NCBI RefSeq assembly: GCF_965221685.1
Contig: NZ_OZ244907.1
DNA: 64,000 bases
Source of the DNA: Palauibacter sp022826685
GTDB taxonomy: Bacteria > Gemmatimonadota > Gemmatimonadetes > Palauibacterales > Palauibacteraceae
Strand: one strand, 5' to 3'
The notes beneath the pieces were generated by a model. It saw only the letters and a list, made by a program, of their open reading frames with translations, was not told where the DNA came from and did no database searches. A program made the position numbers and the translations under genes. Of this stretch, positions 18,207-26,638 are shown one piece after another (within the stretch, counting starts at the first letter, position 1; each line of letters opens with the position of its first letter).

Positions 18207-19198
18207 TCCACCGGTTCGCGGATCCCGCGTTTCTCCTGCTCCTGCTCCTCCTCGTCCCGGCACTCGCCTACCGGCACCTGGCGAAGGGAGGGCGGAAGGC
18301 CGGCGCCCTGCGCTACCCGGATCTCGCGCTCCTTCGCCACGCGGGGGCCGAGCGCACGGGCCGCCTGCGCCACGTACCGCTGGCGCTGCGACTCCTTGCC
18401 CTCAGCGCGCTCATCGTCGCCTTCGCCCGCCCCCAATCCGCCACGACGAGCGAGGACGTGTCGACCGAGGGCGTCGACATCGTCATGGCCCTCGACATCT
18501 CCAGTTCCATGCTCGCGCAGGACCTGGCGCCCAACCGACTGGAGGCCGCCAAGGAGGTCGCGGCGGACTTCGTCGAGCGCCGGCGCAACGATCGCATCGG
18601 ACTCGTCGTGTTCGCGGGTCAGGCGTTCACCCAGGCGCCGCTCACGATCGATCACCCCGCCGTCTCCGCGGTCATGGCCGAACTGGAGGTGGGGATGGTC
18701 GAGGACGGGACCGCGATCGGACTCGGACTCGCAACCGCGCTCAAGCGACTCGAATCCAGCCAGGCCGAATCGCGGATCATCGTGCTCCTCACCGACGGCC
18801 GGAACAACCGCGGCGAGATCGATCCGGCGACCGCCTCCCAAATGGCCCGCGCCCTGGGGGTCAGGGTCTATACGATCGGGGCCGGTTCCCGGGGGACGGC
18901 CCCGGTTCCCGTCGATGATCCGGTCTTCGGGCGGCGCCTCGTATCGATTCCCGTGGACGTCGACGAACCCACCCTCACGGAGGTCGCGGAAGTCACCGGA
19001 GGACGGTACTTCCGGGCGACGGACCGCGAGAGTCTCGAACGCATCTACGAGGAAATCGACGCCCTCGAGACGACCGAGATCGACGTGCAGAGCTTCACGC
19101 GATACGGCGAACTGTTCCACTTCCCGCTCGCGGCGGGACTCGGACTGCTGCTGCTTGAGATCGGGCTCGCGCAGACGGTCCTGCGGCGACTGCCGTAG
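18203..19198 (+). CDS. batA: BatA-like VWA membrane protein
   Basis: 331 residues from ATG 18203. Architecture: an N-terminal hydrophobic segment (FLLLLLLLVPALAYRHLA), a second TM near 58-76 (ALRLLALSALIVAFARPQ, the conserved ARPQ before the VWA domain), then a VWA domain with complete MIDAS motif DISSS (VMALDISSSMLAQDLAPNRL), VFAGQAFTQAPLTID and IIVLLTDGRNNRGEIDPATA, and a C-terminal TM (FPLAAGLGLLLLEIGLAQ). Bat proteins are linked to aerotolerance and envelope stress in Bacteroides and Leptospira, though the exact mechanism is unclear. It acts with MoxR and BatB. The next gene starts 18 nt downstream. Confidence 0.93.
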   Translation: MIHRFADPAFLLLLLLLVPALAYRHLAKGGRKAGALRYPDLALLRHAGAERTGRLRHVPLALRLLALSALIVAFARPQSATTSEDVSTEGVDIVMALDISSSMLAQDLAPNRLEAAKEVAADFVERRRNDRIGLVVFAGQAFTQAPLTIDHPAVSAVMAELEVGMVEDGTAIGLGLATALKRLESSQAESRIIVLLTDGRNNRGEIDPATASQMARALGVRVYTIGAGSRGTAPVPVDDPVFGRRLVSIPVDVDEPTLTEVAEVTGGRYFRATDRESLERIYEEIDALETTEIDVQSFTRYGELFHFPLAAGLGLLLLEIGLAQTVLRRLP

Positions 19199-19216
19199 CG
19201 CGGCGGAGGCGAGATC

Positions 19217-20248
19217 GTGTTCCGCTTCGGGTTCGTCACGGCGCTCTTCGGGCTGGCGCTCATCCCGCTGGTCGCCGGACTGATGTGGCGCGGGGCGGCG
19301 CGGCGCCGCCGGGCGCTGGCGCGCTTCGGCGACCTCGCGCTCGTCCGCCAGTTGAGCCGGAGCGTGAACCCGCGGGCCCGGGCGTGGAAGGCCGTCGGGC
19401 TCCTCGCCGTGCTCGGCCTCTCCGTCGTCGCCGTCGCCCGCCCGCAGTTCGGCTCGCGCGTGGAGACCATCCGCCGCGAGGGGATGGACATCGTCGTCGC
19501 CCTCGACCTCTCCACTTCGATGCTGGCGGAGGACCTCGCCCCCAACCGCCTGCAGCGCTCGAAGCTCGAAATCCAGCGCCTCATCGAACGGCTGGACGGA
19601 GACCGCATCGGCCTCATCGCCTTTGCCGGCCAGGCCTTCGTCCAGAGCCCGCTGACCTCGGACTACGGGGCCGCGCGCCTCTTCCTCAACGCGATGGACA
19701 CGGACCTCGTGCCCGTGCAGGGGACGGACCTCGGGGCCGCGCTCGGACTCGCGCTCGATGCCTTCTCCGACGCGCCGGTGGAGGAGCGCATCATCATCGT
19801 CGTGACCGACGGGGAAGACCACGAGGGGGGCATCGGGCCGGCCGTGGATCGGGCGCTCGAGGCCGGGGTGACGATCCATACGGTCGGCGTCGGTTCGACG
19901 GACGGCGTCCCGATTCCCGAGTACGACGCGGCGGGCAGGCCGGCCGGGTTCAAGCGCGACGAAGCGGGGGCCGTCGTCACGACCCGGCTCGACGAGACGA
20001 CGTTGAGGCAGATCGCGACGCGAACGGGCGGGCAGCTCTACCGCAGCACACCCGAAGCGAGCGAGCTGACGGCGCTCATTGAGGAGGTGGCGGAGCTGGG
20101 CGGACGGGAGATCGACGCGCGCGAGGTCACCCGGTACGAGGAGCAGTTCCAGATATTCCTCGGAGCGGCGATTCTCCTATTGTTCCTGGAAGGCCTGTGG
20201 ACGGACCGGAAGAAGACGGTGAGGGTCTGGAGAGGGAGGTTCTCGTGA
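19217..20248 (+). CDS. batB: BatB-like VWA membrane protein
   Basis: 343 residues from GTG 19217. It is a paralogue of BatA with the same layout: an N-terminal TM (TALFGLALIPLVAGLMW), a second TM before VARPQFGSRVE, VWA MIDAS motif DLSTS (VVALDLSTSMLAEDLAPNRL), IAFAGQAFVQSPLTSDY, IIIVVTDGEDHEGGI, and a C-terminal TM (IFLGAAILLLFLEGLW). The two VWA proteins probably work as a pair with MoxR. The stop overlaps the next start (GTGA at 20245), so translation is coupled. Confidence 0.93.
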   Translation: MFRFGFVTALFGLALIPLVAGLMWRGAARRRRALARFGDLALVRQLSRSVNPRARAWKAVGLLAVLGLSVVAVARPQFGSRVETIRREGMDIVVALDLSTSMLAEDLAPNRLQRSKLEIQRLIERLDGDRIGLIAFAGQAFVQSPLTSDYGAARLFLNAMDTDLVPVQGTDLGAALGLALDAFSDAPVEERIIIVVTDGEDHEGGIGPAVDRALEAGVTIHTVGVGSTDGVPIPEYDAAGRPAGFKRDEAGAVVTTRLDETTLRQIATRTGGQLYRSTPEASELTALIEEVAELGGREIDAREVTRYEEQFQIFLGAAILLLFLEGLWTDRKKTVRVWRGRFS

Positions 20249-21048
20249 GTACGACGCGCGGCGGCAGCCGGCGACTGTGGCTGCCCATGGCCATCGCGGC
20301 CCTCGCGGCCTGGGTGCCCGCCGAGGCGCGCGGGCAGGCGGGACGCGCGGAGACGCGCGACGGGAACCGCCTCTATGAGGAGGGACGCTTCGCCGAGGCG
20401 CACGAGAAGTATCTCGAGGCGCTCCTCGAGGCCCCCGACTCCCCCATCGTCCGTTTCAACGACGGGAACGCGCTCTACCAGGGCGAGGACTACGAGTCCG
20501 CGCTGGAGTCCTTCCGCGCCGCGGTGGAGAGCGGAGACCCGGAGTTGGCGTCGGCCGCGTGGTACAATCTCGGGAACACGCTCTACCGGCAGGGGGCGCT
20601 CCCCGAAAGTCTGGAGGCCTTCAAGCAGGCGCTACGGACCGACCCGGGGGACACCGACGCCAAGCACAACCTCGAGCGCGTACTCGAACAGATGCAGGAG
20701 CAACAACAGCAGCAGCAGGGCGACGGCGAGGACGACGAGGAGAACGAAGACGAGAGCGAGCAACAGCCGCAGGGCGGCGAGCAGGACCAGGACCCCGAAC
20801 AGGACCCGCAGGATCAGCCTCAAGAGGACCCGAACGAAGATCCGCGGAACCAGCCGGACCCCGCACGGGACCCCGAGCAGAATCCGGACGAATCGGAACC
20901 ACAGCCGCAGGAGGGAACGCCCCCACCAGGAGAGATGACGAGAGAGGAGGCGGAACGGCTGCTGGACGCGATCCGGGAGGATCAGGACGAGGTGAACCGC
21001 CAGCCGCGCACGCCGGCGCGCGGCACGAGGCCGCGCAGGGACTGGTGA
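20245..21048 (+). CDS. batC: BatC-like TPR protein with acidic, Gln/Pro-rich tail
   Basis: 267 residues from GTG 20245. Signal peptide about 1-31 (WLPMAIAALAAWVPAEARGQ). Three TPR units follow (RDGNRLYEEGRFAEAHEKYL, ALYQGEDYESALESFRAAV, ASAAWYNLGNTLYRQGALPE). From about residue 150 the sequence becomes low-complexity: a run of glutamines, then alternating Asp/Glu, Gln and Pro for some 80 residues, ending in a short helical REEAERLLDAIREDQDEVN. TPR plus disordered tail is typical of BatC, which binds BatB in Bacteroides. The stop overlaps batD by one base. Confidence 0.88.
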   Translation: MSTTRGGSRRLWLPMAIAALAAWVPAEARGQAGRAETRDGNRLYEEGRFAEAHEKYLEALLEAPDSPIVRFNDGNALYQGEDYESALESFRAAVESGDPELASAAWYNLGNTLYRQGALPESLEAFKQALRTDPGDTDAKHNLERVLEQMQEQQQQQQGDGEDDEENEDESEQQPQGGEQDQDPEQDPQDQPQEDPNEDPRNQPDPARDPEQNPDESEPQPQEGTPPPGEMTREEAERLLDAIREDQDEVNRQPRTPARGTRPRRDW

Positions 21049-22919
21049 TGCGACCCGTTCGACTCCCCGTCCGCCGCGGGCGCCCCTCCGTGGTCGCCGC
21101 GCTCGGCTGGCTCGCGGGAATCCTTCTCGCTCCGGGTACGCTTTGGGGGCAGGAAGTCACCGCCTCCGCGCATCTCGACCGCGGGGAGGTGGGGGTCGGG
21201 CAGACCTTCACGCTCAACGTCGTGCTGGAAGGCGTCCAGCGCTTCGACCAGGACCCGGTCCTTCCCGACCTGGGCGTCTTCGCCGCCTTCCTGAGCAGCG
21301 GGACCCAGACCTCGGTCCGGATCGTGAACGGCCGGACGACCGTCTCGCTCACGGTGCAGTACCGATTCCAGGCGACGACGGAGGGGACGTTCGAGATCGG
21401 ACCGGTGTCGGTCGAGGCGGGCGGAGAGACGCTGACAACGGAGCCGCTGAGCCTGCGCGTGTCGTCGGCCCCCCAGCCGGCGCCGGGAGCGGGGGGAGGG
21501 GCCGCCGGGCAGCCTTCCGATCCGGGGACCATCGGCCCGGACGACCTCTTCGTCGTCGCCGAGCTGAACAAGCGCCGCGTGCGCGAGAACGAGCCGGTCA
21601 TCGTCGAATACCGGCTCTTCACGCGCGTCAACGTGAGTTCGTACGGGGTCACGCGACTCCCCGGCACGGCGGGCTTCTGGGTCGAGGAGTTCGAACTCCC
21701 GCAACAGCCGCAGGTCGAGCAGGTGGTGCGGGACGGGGTCGCGTACGCGACCGCGGTGATCCGGAAGGTGGCGCTGTATCCGACGGGGCCGGGCCCGAAG
21801 ACGCTCGAACCGCTCGCGATCGAGGCGCAGGTCCGCGTGCAGCGGCGTTCGCGCGATCCGTTCGACGATGTGTTCGGGGGGTTCCTCAACCGCAGTTCCC
21901 TGTTCGGGGACGTCGTTTCGACGGGCGCCGCCTCCCGTCCGGTCGAGATCGAGGTGCTCCCCCTCCCCGCCGAGGGACGGCCCGCGGACTTCACGGGCCT
22001 CGTGGGGGATCTGGCGGTCGGGAGTTCCGTCGACCGGGACAGCCTGGCGGCGAACGAGGCGGTCACGCTGCGCGTGGAGGTGTCGGGTTCCGGCAACCTG
22101 AAGGCGCTCGCGCCGCCGGAACTCGCTTTCCCGCCGACGGTGGAGGCCTTTCCGCCGGAGGTGTCGGACCGTCTGCGAACCACCGACGCGGGCGTTTCGG
22201 GGACGCGGACCTGGGAGTACGTCCTCATCCCCCGGGCGCCCGGGATGCTGACGATACCGGGCGTGGACATGGGGTACTACGACACCGAGGCGGACCGCTA
22301 CGAGATCGCTTCGGCGACGCCGGTCGAGTTGCGGGTCACGGGCCGGGCGGTCGAGGACGCGCTGCCGGGAGCACGCGCGCGCGGCTCGGTCGAGGCGCTG
22401 CGCTCGGACATCCGCTTCATCAGGACCGATACGCCGCGCTTCCGCCGCCGGGGCGAGACGCTGTTCGACCAGGCCTGGTTCTGGATCGTCGCGCTTGCGC
22501 CCGTCGGCATGGTCGCGGGCGCGGCCGGGCTGCGTCGGCGTCGCGACCGGCTCGCCGGCGACCAGGCCTACGCCCGCGACCGCCGGGCCGCCCGCGTGGC
22601 GAAGAAGCGCCTCGCCCGGGCCGCAGGGCTCGCGGGAGGCGACGATGCGCGGGCCTTCTACGCCGAGACGGCGCAGGCGCTGGAGGGGTTCGTCGCCGAC
22701 AAGCTCGACACCTCCGCCGCCGGGATGATCCGCGACGACCTCCGCGCCGCCCTGCTCCACCGCGGCGCCCGCGAGCCCACCGTCGAGGAGTACTTCGCGG
22801 CCCTGGAAGCCTGCGACCGGCAGCGGTTCGCCCCGGTCGGCGCCGAGGTCGAAGAACGCAGGGCCTTTCTTGCCCGCGCCGAGTCCGTGCTGTCCGCCCT
22901 CGCGGGAGACCTTCGATGA
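21048..22919 (+). CDS. batD: BatD-like membrane protein (oxygen-tolerance family)
   Basis: 623 residues from ATG 21048. Signal peptide about 1-35 (cleaved near LWGQEV). Several beta-sandwich domains follow; family features are VTASAHLDRGEVGVGQTFTL, FEIGPVSVEAGGETL, the repeated FVVAELNKRRVRENEPVIVE, and WEYVLIPRAPGMLTIPGVDM. One TM near 476-495 (QAWFWIVALAPVGMVAGAAG) is followed by a basic cytoplasmic helical region (RAARVAKKRLARAAGLAGG). It is the largest protein in the Bat complex and likely its periplasmic platform. Translation is coupled on both sides. Confidence 0.92.
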   Translation: MRPVRLPVRRGRPSVVAALGWLAGILLAPGTLWGQEVTASAHLDRGEVGVGQTFTLNVVLEGVQRFDQDPVLPDLGVFAAFLSSGTQTSVRIVNGRTTVSLTVQYRFQATTEGTFEIGPVSVEAGGETLTTEPLSLRVSSAPQPAPGAGGGAAGQPSDPGTIGPDDLFVVAELNKRRVRENEPVIVEYRLFTRVNVSSYGVTRLPGTAGFWVEEFELPQQPQVEQVVRDGVAYATAVIRKVALYPTGPGPKTLEPLAIEAQVRVQRRSRDPFDDVFGGFLNRSSLFGDVVSTGAASRPVEIEVLPLPAEGRPADFTGLVGDLAVGSSVDRDSLAANEAVTLRVEVSGSGNLKALAPPELAFPPTVEAFPPEVSDRLRTTDAGVSGTRTWEYVLIPRAPGMLTIPGVDMGYYDTEADRYEIASATPVELRVTGRAVEDALPGARARGSVEALRSDIRFIRTDTPRFRRRGETLFDQAWFWIVALAPVGMVAGAAGLRRRRDRLAGDQAYARDRRAARVAKKRLARAAGLAGGDDARAFYAETAQALEGFVADKLDTSAAGMIRDDLRAALLHRGAREPTVEEYFAALEACDRQRFAPVGAEVEERRAFLARAESVLSALAGDLR

Positions 22920-23743
22920 GGGCGTGTCGAGCCGTGGGGTGTCGACACAGGCTCGCAGTCGCCGTGCTCCCGGCGGTGGCGCTCGGACTGGTGCCGACGA
23001 CCGCTCACGCCTCGGCGACCGGACTCGCAACGCCGCAGGAAGCCGCCCCCGCCCCCGCGGATCGGTTCCAGGCGGGGAACAGCCTCTACCAGACGGGAGA
23101 CCACGAGGGCGCCCTCGATGCCTGGTTCGGACTGTATGAGGACGGGTTCGAGAGCGGCGAGCTCTACTACAACATCGGCAACGCCTACTTCCGGCTCGGG
23201 GAGCTGGGCCGGGCGATCCTCTTCTACGAGCGTGCCAGGGTCGCACTTCCCCGCGACGAGAGCGTGCGCACGAACCTGGAACTCGCGCGCTCGCTGACCG
23301 CCGACCAGATCACACCGCTTCCCGGATTCTGGGTGCCCCGCGTCGTCAGGTGGGCGGTGCAACTCGTGCCGCGCGGCTCGCTCATCGCGATCCTCGCGCT
23401 GGGCTACCTGGGGCTGGCGTCCATCCTGCTCTACCGGCTCCTCTCCACGGGACCGCCGTACTGGACCCGCCACGCCGCCGTGGCTGCCGCGGCGCTCACC
23501 CTCGTCGTCGGCACGAACCTCCTGATTCGCGAGTTCGGCATCGGGCGCGCGGAGCGGGGAGTGATCCTGCAGACGGAGGCCGCCGTCCAGAGCGCGCCCT
23601 CCGACGATCCCTCGCTGCAGTTGTTCACGATTCACGAGGGGGCCGTCGTCCGGATCGACCGGAGATCGAGCGACTGGCTCGAGATCGTGCTGGAGGACGG
23701 CAAGGTCGGCTGGGTACGAACCGGAGATCTCGAAACGATCTAG
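22916..23743 (+). CDS. batE: BatE-like TPR / SH3 membrane protein
   Basis: 275 residues from ATG 22916, overlapping the batD stop. Signal peptide about 1-32, then TPR units (FQAGNSLYQTGDHEGALDAW, ELYYNIGNAYFRLGELGRAI, LFYERARVALPRDESVRTNL). Two TM segments follow (about 140-160, IAILALGYLGLASILLYRLL; and 170-190, HAAVAAAALTLVVGTNLLIR), then a C-terminal bacterial SH3 domain (IHEGAVVRIDRRSSDWLEIV, VGWVRTGDLETI). This TPR-TM-TM-SH3 layout is characteristic of BatE. It ends the operon and converges with the glycosylase gene across an inverted repeat that contains both stops. Confidence 0.92.
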   Translation: MRACRAVGCRHRLAVAVLPAVALGLVPTTAHASATGLATPQEAAPAPADRFQAGNSLYQTGDHEGALDAWFGLYEDGFESGELYYNIGNAYFRLGELGRAILFYERARVALPRDESVRTNLELARSLTADQITPLPGFWVPRVVRWAVQLVPRGSLIAILALGYLGLASILLYRLLSTGPPYWTRHAAVAAAALTLVVGTNLLIREFGIGRAERGVILQTEAAVQSAPSDDPSLQLFTIHEGAVVRIDRRSSDWLEIVLEDGKVGWVRTGDLETI

Positions 23744-23777
23744 CTGGCGGCCCGCAAGAAAACCCTGCGTCAGCTAG
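23740..23777. repeat. Inverted repeat spanning two convergent stop codons, likely bidirectional terminator
   Basis: CTAGCTGGCG (23740-23749) can pair with CGTCAGCTAG (23768-23777) with one G-T pair, leaving an 18-nt loop. Both stop codons (batE TAG 23741-23743; glycosylase TAG, complement 23774-23776) lie inside the stem. The loop part AAAACCCTGCGTCAGC closely resembles AAAACGCTGCGTTAGC at 58892-58907, also between convergent genes, so this is a member of a small repeat family. Confidence 0.6.
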
Positions 23778-24433
23778 TCGGGCGAACCCACCGGCATCGC
23801 GTCTCGCCGTATCTCCGTCGAGTAGTACTCCCATAGCAGGCGCGCCGCGACGCTGCGCCAGGGGCGCCAGCGGCGGGCGATCTCGCGGAGCGCCTTCTCG
23901 TCGGGCCGTTTCTCGAGGCCGAGCGCACGTCCCGCCGCGCTCCGCAGTGCAAGATCGCCCGCCGGGAAGACGTCGGTGTGGCCGGCGCAGAAGAGGAGAT
24001 AGACCTCGGCCGTCCACACGCCGATCCCCTTGAGGGCCGTCATGGCCGCGATGGATTCCTCGGCGGGCATGAGGCATAGCCCTTTGGGATCGAGACGGCC
24101 GCTCACGACAGCCTCTGCCGCGCGCTTCAGCGTCATCTCCTTGGAACGGGACAGTCCGATCCGGCGGCACTGCGCATCGGAGAGCCCGGCCACTCGTCCC
24201 GGGTCGCAGCCCCCCGCCTCTTCCACAAGCCGCTGCCAGATCGCGGCGGCCGCCGCCTTCGAGACCATCTGAGCAACGATGGTCCGGGCGAGACCCTCGA
24301 AACCCGGAGCCCTCCGCCGCAGCGGCACGGGCCCCGCCCGCTCGACCACCTCCGCAAGCCGGCCATCAATCCTCATCAACGCCTCGAGGCCCTCGGCGAT
24401 ATCGTCCGGCGTTTCTATCGTTCTTCCGTGCAT
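23774..24433 (-). CDS. DNA-3-methyladenine glycosylase II (AlkA/Mag-like)
   Basis: 219 residues from ATG 24433. It belongs to the HhH-GPD superfamily that excises alkylated bases: FEGLARTIVAQMVSKAAAAA, the helix-hairpin-helix LKGIGVWTAEVYLLF (about 134-148), and the conserved TDVFPAGDLALRSA with catalytic Asp160. No iron-sulfur cysteine cluster is present at the C terminus, as in AlkA/Mag rather than EndoIII. Length fits the bacterial Mag-like branch without the AlkA N-terminal domain. A near-palindrome (24447-24464) sits 14 nt before the start and could regulate this gene and its divergent neighbour. Confidence 0.92.
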   Translation of the reverse strand: MHGRTIETPDDIAEGLEALMRIDGRLAEVVERAGPVPLRRRAPGFEGLARTIVAQMVSKAAAAAIWQRLVEEAGGCDPGRVAGLSDAQCRRIGLSRSKEMTLKRAAEAVVSGRLDPKGLCLMPAEESIAAMTALKGIGVWTAEVYLLFCAGHTDVFPAGDLALRSAAGRALGLEKRPDEKALREIARRWRPWRSVAARLLWEYYSTEIRRDAMPVGSPD

Positions 24434-24446
24434 TTCGTCCCTCCGC

Positions 24447-24464
24447 GCGTTCCCGCGGAAACGT
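24447..24464. promoter_or_regulatory. Near-palindrome between divergent genes, candidate operator
   Basis: GCGTTCCCGCGGAAACGT pairs with itself at seven of nine positions. It matches 16 of 18 bases of the perfect palindrome at 52202-52219. It lies in the 79-bp gap between the divergent glycosylase and oxidase genes, which favours a regulatory role. Confidence 0.4.
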
Positions 24465-24512
24465 CCGGCGCGCTCTCTGGCCGATCCGGGATTTTGGCGT
24501 CAGTCTTATTGC

Positions 24513-25787
24513 GTGCAACGTCGAACGCTGATCAAGACCGTGGGGATCGCGACGCTGGGCTCGAGCCTCGGCGCGTGTTCCCCCGCGTGGCGCCGCTTTT
24601 CTCCGGGCTCCGCCGCCTCGAGCCTCCCCCTCGTCCGTGTGGCGCCGGACCGCGTCATCCGAACCACCGTGGGCCTCAGACCCTTTCGACCCGCCGGTTT
24701 CCGCGTGGCCGCGGAGCGGCTGGACGAGAAGACCATCATCCACAACTACGGCCACGGCGGCGCGGGGATCTCCCTTTCCTGGGGCACGGGGCTCCTCGTG
24801 TCCGAACTGGCCGAACCTCATCCCTCGCGGCAAGCCGCCGTCATCGGAGCCGGCGCCGTCGGCCTCGCCACCGCGCGGCAGCTCCAGCGCCGCGGGTTCG
24901 ACGTGACGATCCATGCGCGCGCCCTCCCGCCCGACACGACATCGAACATGGCCTACGCCGGGTTCTCGCCGCTCTCCAACCTCGTGTCGGCGCCGGAACG
25001 GACTCCGGCCTTCGACGCCCAGTTCGACCGGGCCGTCCGCGCCTCCTACGAGCAGATGCAACTGTTGGCCGGAGCCGGGCGCGGCGTGTCGTGGATGACG
25101 ACGTATTCCTGGACGAACCGCCTTGCCGGTCGGCGGGCGGAAGATTCCGGACTCGACGAGACCGAGAGCGGCCTCGACCCGGACGTCGATGTGGGCGCCA
25201 CTGTGCTGCAGCCGGGAGAGCACCCCTTTCCCGGCACCTATGCCCTCCGCAGGCCGACCCTCCGCATCGAGCCGTCGATCTATCTCGACCGGTTGATGGA
25301 GGAGTTCCTCCTCTTCGGCGGACGCGTGCGGATCCGCGACTTCAAGACGCCCCGCGACCTCATGTCGCTCGACGAACCTCTCATCGCCAACTGCACCGGT
25401 CTCGGCTCCCACACCCTGTTCGGCGATGAGACGATGACGCCCATCAAGGGTCAGCTCACCTTCCTCGCCCCACAGCCCGAGATCGACTACAGCCTCGAAG
25501 GCAGCGTGCCGGGCGGCGGCCGCATCGGAGTCCTTCCGCGTTCGGACGGGATCGCGCTCGGACATGTGATGGAGCGCGGCGACTGGAGTCTGGAACCGCT
25601 CGAGGAAGAGATCGCGACACGGCTCGACCGCGCGGGCCGGCTCTTCGCGGCCATGGCGGACCATCCGTCCGGGCTCGGCGCGGTCGCCGCCGCCCCACGG
25701 TCGCCCGCCATGCGCGACGCGCTCGAAGGCGACCCCGTCCCGGCGACCCCACCCCCGGTCGAGAGCTTCTACGACATCGAGTCCTAG
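24513..25787 (+). CDS. D-amino-acid-oxidase-like FAD protein with circularly permuted order, Tat/lipoprotein signal
   Basis: 424 residues from GTG 24513. N terminus MQRRTLIKTVGIATLGSSLG-AC has twin arginines and a lipobox (Cys22). Next come motifs that in D-amino acid oxidases (DAO) form the C terminus: VGLRPFRPAGF (53-63) and IIHNYGHGGAGISLSWGTG (75-93). Only then comes the FAD-binding start, AAVIGAGAVGLATARQLQRR (GAGAVG 112-117), then the DAO-like PPDTTSNMAYAGFSP, and finally LIANCTGLGSHTLFGDE and a central-domain-like ending. The order is thus rotated relative to canonical DAO. The expected chemistry is flavin oxidation of a D-amino acid or similar amine outside the cytoplasm; the substrate is unknown. 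Confidence 0.88.
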   Translation: MQRRTLIKTVGIATLGSSLGACSPAWRRFSPGSAASSLPLVRVAPDRVIRTTVGLRPFRPAGFRVAAERLDEKTIIHNYGHGGAGISLSWGTGLLVSELAEPHPSRQAAVIGAGAVGLATARQLQRRGFDVTIHARALPPDTTSNMAYAGFSPLSNLVSAPERTPAFDAQFDRAVRASYEQMQLLAGAGRGVSWMTTYSWTNRLAGRRAEDSGLDETESGLDPDVDVGATVLQPGEHPFPGTYALRRPTLRIEPSIYLDRLMEEFLLFGGRVRIRDFKTPRDLMSLDEPLIANCTGLGSHTLFGDETMTPIKGQLTFLAPQPEIDYSLEGSVPGGGRIGVLPRSDGIALGHVMERGDWSLEPLEEEIATRLDRAGRLFAAMADHPSGLGAVAAAPRSPAMRDALEGDPVPATPPPVESFYDIES

Positions 25788-25812
25788 CAGCCCGTAGCTG
25801 CCCAGACGTCGG

Positions 25813-26511
25813 TCAGTCGCCGACCCGCTCCGCCAACTGTTCGCGAAGCCGGCGCGCGACCGCTTCGAGCACGGCGGCGTCTTCGTCGGCGACACCGCGG
25901 ACCGAGAGCGCGACGCCGGGCGCAATCTCGATCCGGGACCACGTTTCCACGTCGCCCGGCGAGATGTCGCCGCGGCCCGCGAGTTGCCGGAGAACGGCCA
26001 GCAAGGCGGCCAACTCCGATTCGTCGAACTCCGAATCGTCGGCGGGAGCCGCCGCCGCGTCGCGAGGCCAGTCCGGTCCCTCCTCCCGCACCATCAGCCT
26101 GTCCTCGAGGGCGGCATGACGCGCACGCGGGGCGGCGAAGGCGGCCGGCGCCTCGAGCCGTGCCGGTACATCCAACGTTGGTGGCGATGAATCCGGGCCG
26201 GCGGACCGGGCGGAGAGGAGGTCGGCGGTCACGGCGATCCGTCCATCCGCGACGCCCGTGATCAGTTCCGGCGACGATCCTTCGAACACGGCGCCGATCT
26301 CGCGGAGCGGGGTCGCGGGCACCCTGCCCGCCCCCTCCGCCTCGCGGACCCGTCGAATGAAGAGGAGGCGGTCACGCACGAGCTTCGGATAACGGGTCTT
26401 CGGCCCCCTGCGGCCGACACGAGGAAGCAGTCCGACCTGCACGTAGTAGGCGATCGTGCGTCGGCTGAAACCGGTCTCCTCTTCCAACTCCCGCGCCGTG
26501 TAACTGCGCAT
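25813..26511 (-). CDS. MerR-family transcriptional regulator
   Basis: 232 residues from ATG 26511. The N-terminal MerR winged helix is clear: MRSYTARELEEETGFSRRTI, AYYVQVGLLPRVGRRGPKTR, LLFIRRVREAEGAG. The rest has no recognisable ligand domain: a Pro/Ala-rich linker (about 105-160) leads to an acidic segment (DDSEFDESELAALLAVLRQL) and a C-terminal domain with VETWSRIEIAPGVALSVRGV. No cysteines typical of metal-sensing MerR proteins are visible. It is divergent from the ARPP-1 gene and probably controls it and itself from the shared gap. Confidence 0.9.
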   Translation of the reverse strand: MRSYTARELEEETGFSRRTIAYYVQVGLLPRVGRRGPKTRYPKLVRDRLLFIRRVREAEGAGRVPATPLREIGAVFEGSSPELITGVADGRIAVTADLLSARSAGPDSSPPTLDVPARLEAPAAFAAPRARHAALEDRLMVREEGPDWPRDAAAAPADDSEFDESELAALLAVLRQLAGRGDISPGDVETWSRIEIAPGVALSVRGVADEDAAVLEAVARRLREQLAERVGD

Positions 26512-26638
26512 GCCGTTTCCGTCGCTCCAATGCTGAGTGACATCTGCTGTCGTTTACCGACGGCAACCGTTGACTTATCCAAATCTCCCGCTTACTGTCA
26601 ACAGCGTATCAACACTGACAATATCAAGGAGTGGAGAG
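26512..26638. promoter_or_regulatory. Divergent merR / ARPP-1 promoter region
   Basis: A plus-strand promoter candidate is TTGACT (26570-26575), a 17-nt spacer and TACTGT (26593-26598). Dyads nearby are TGTCA (26596-26600) with TGACA (26616-26620), and GTTGAC (26569-26574) with GTCAAC (26597-26602). They are plausible sites for the divergent MerR protein. AAGGAG (26626-26631) is the ARPP-1 ribosome binding site. Confidence 0.4.

Noticed and set aside
17960..19879. A 639-codon antisense frame over batA and batB
   Set aside because: Shadow of the Bat genes; no motif, and it would cut across two well-supported coupled genes.
23740..23777. Tiny transposable element
   Set aside because: Too short, with no target duplication; its position over convergent stops and a second copy at 58877 fit a terminator-like repeat better.
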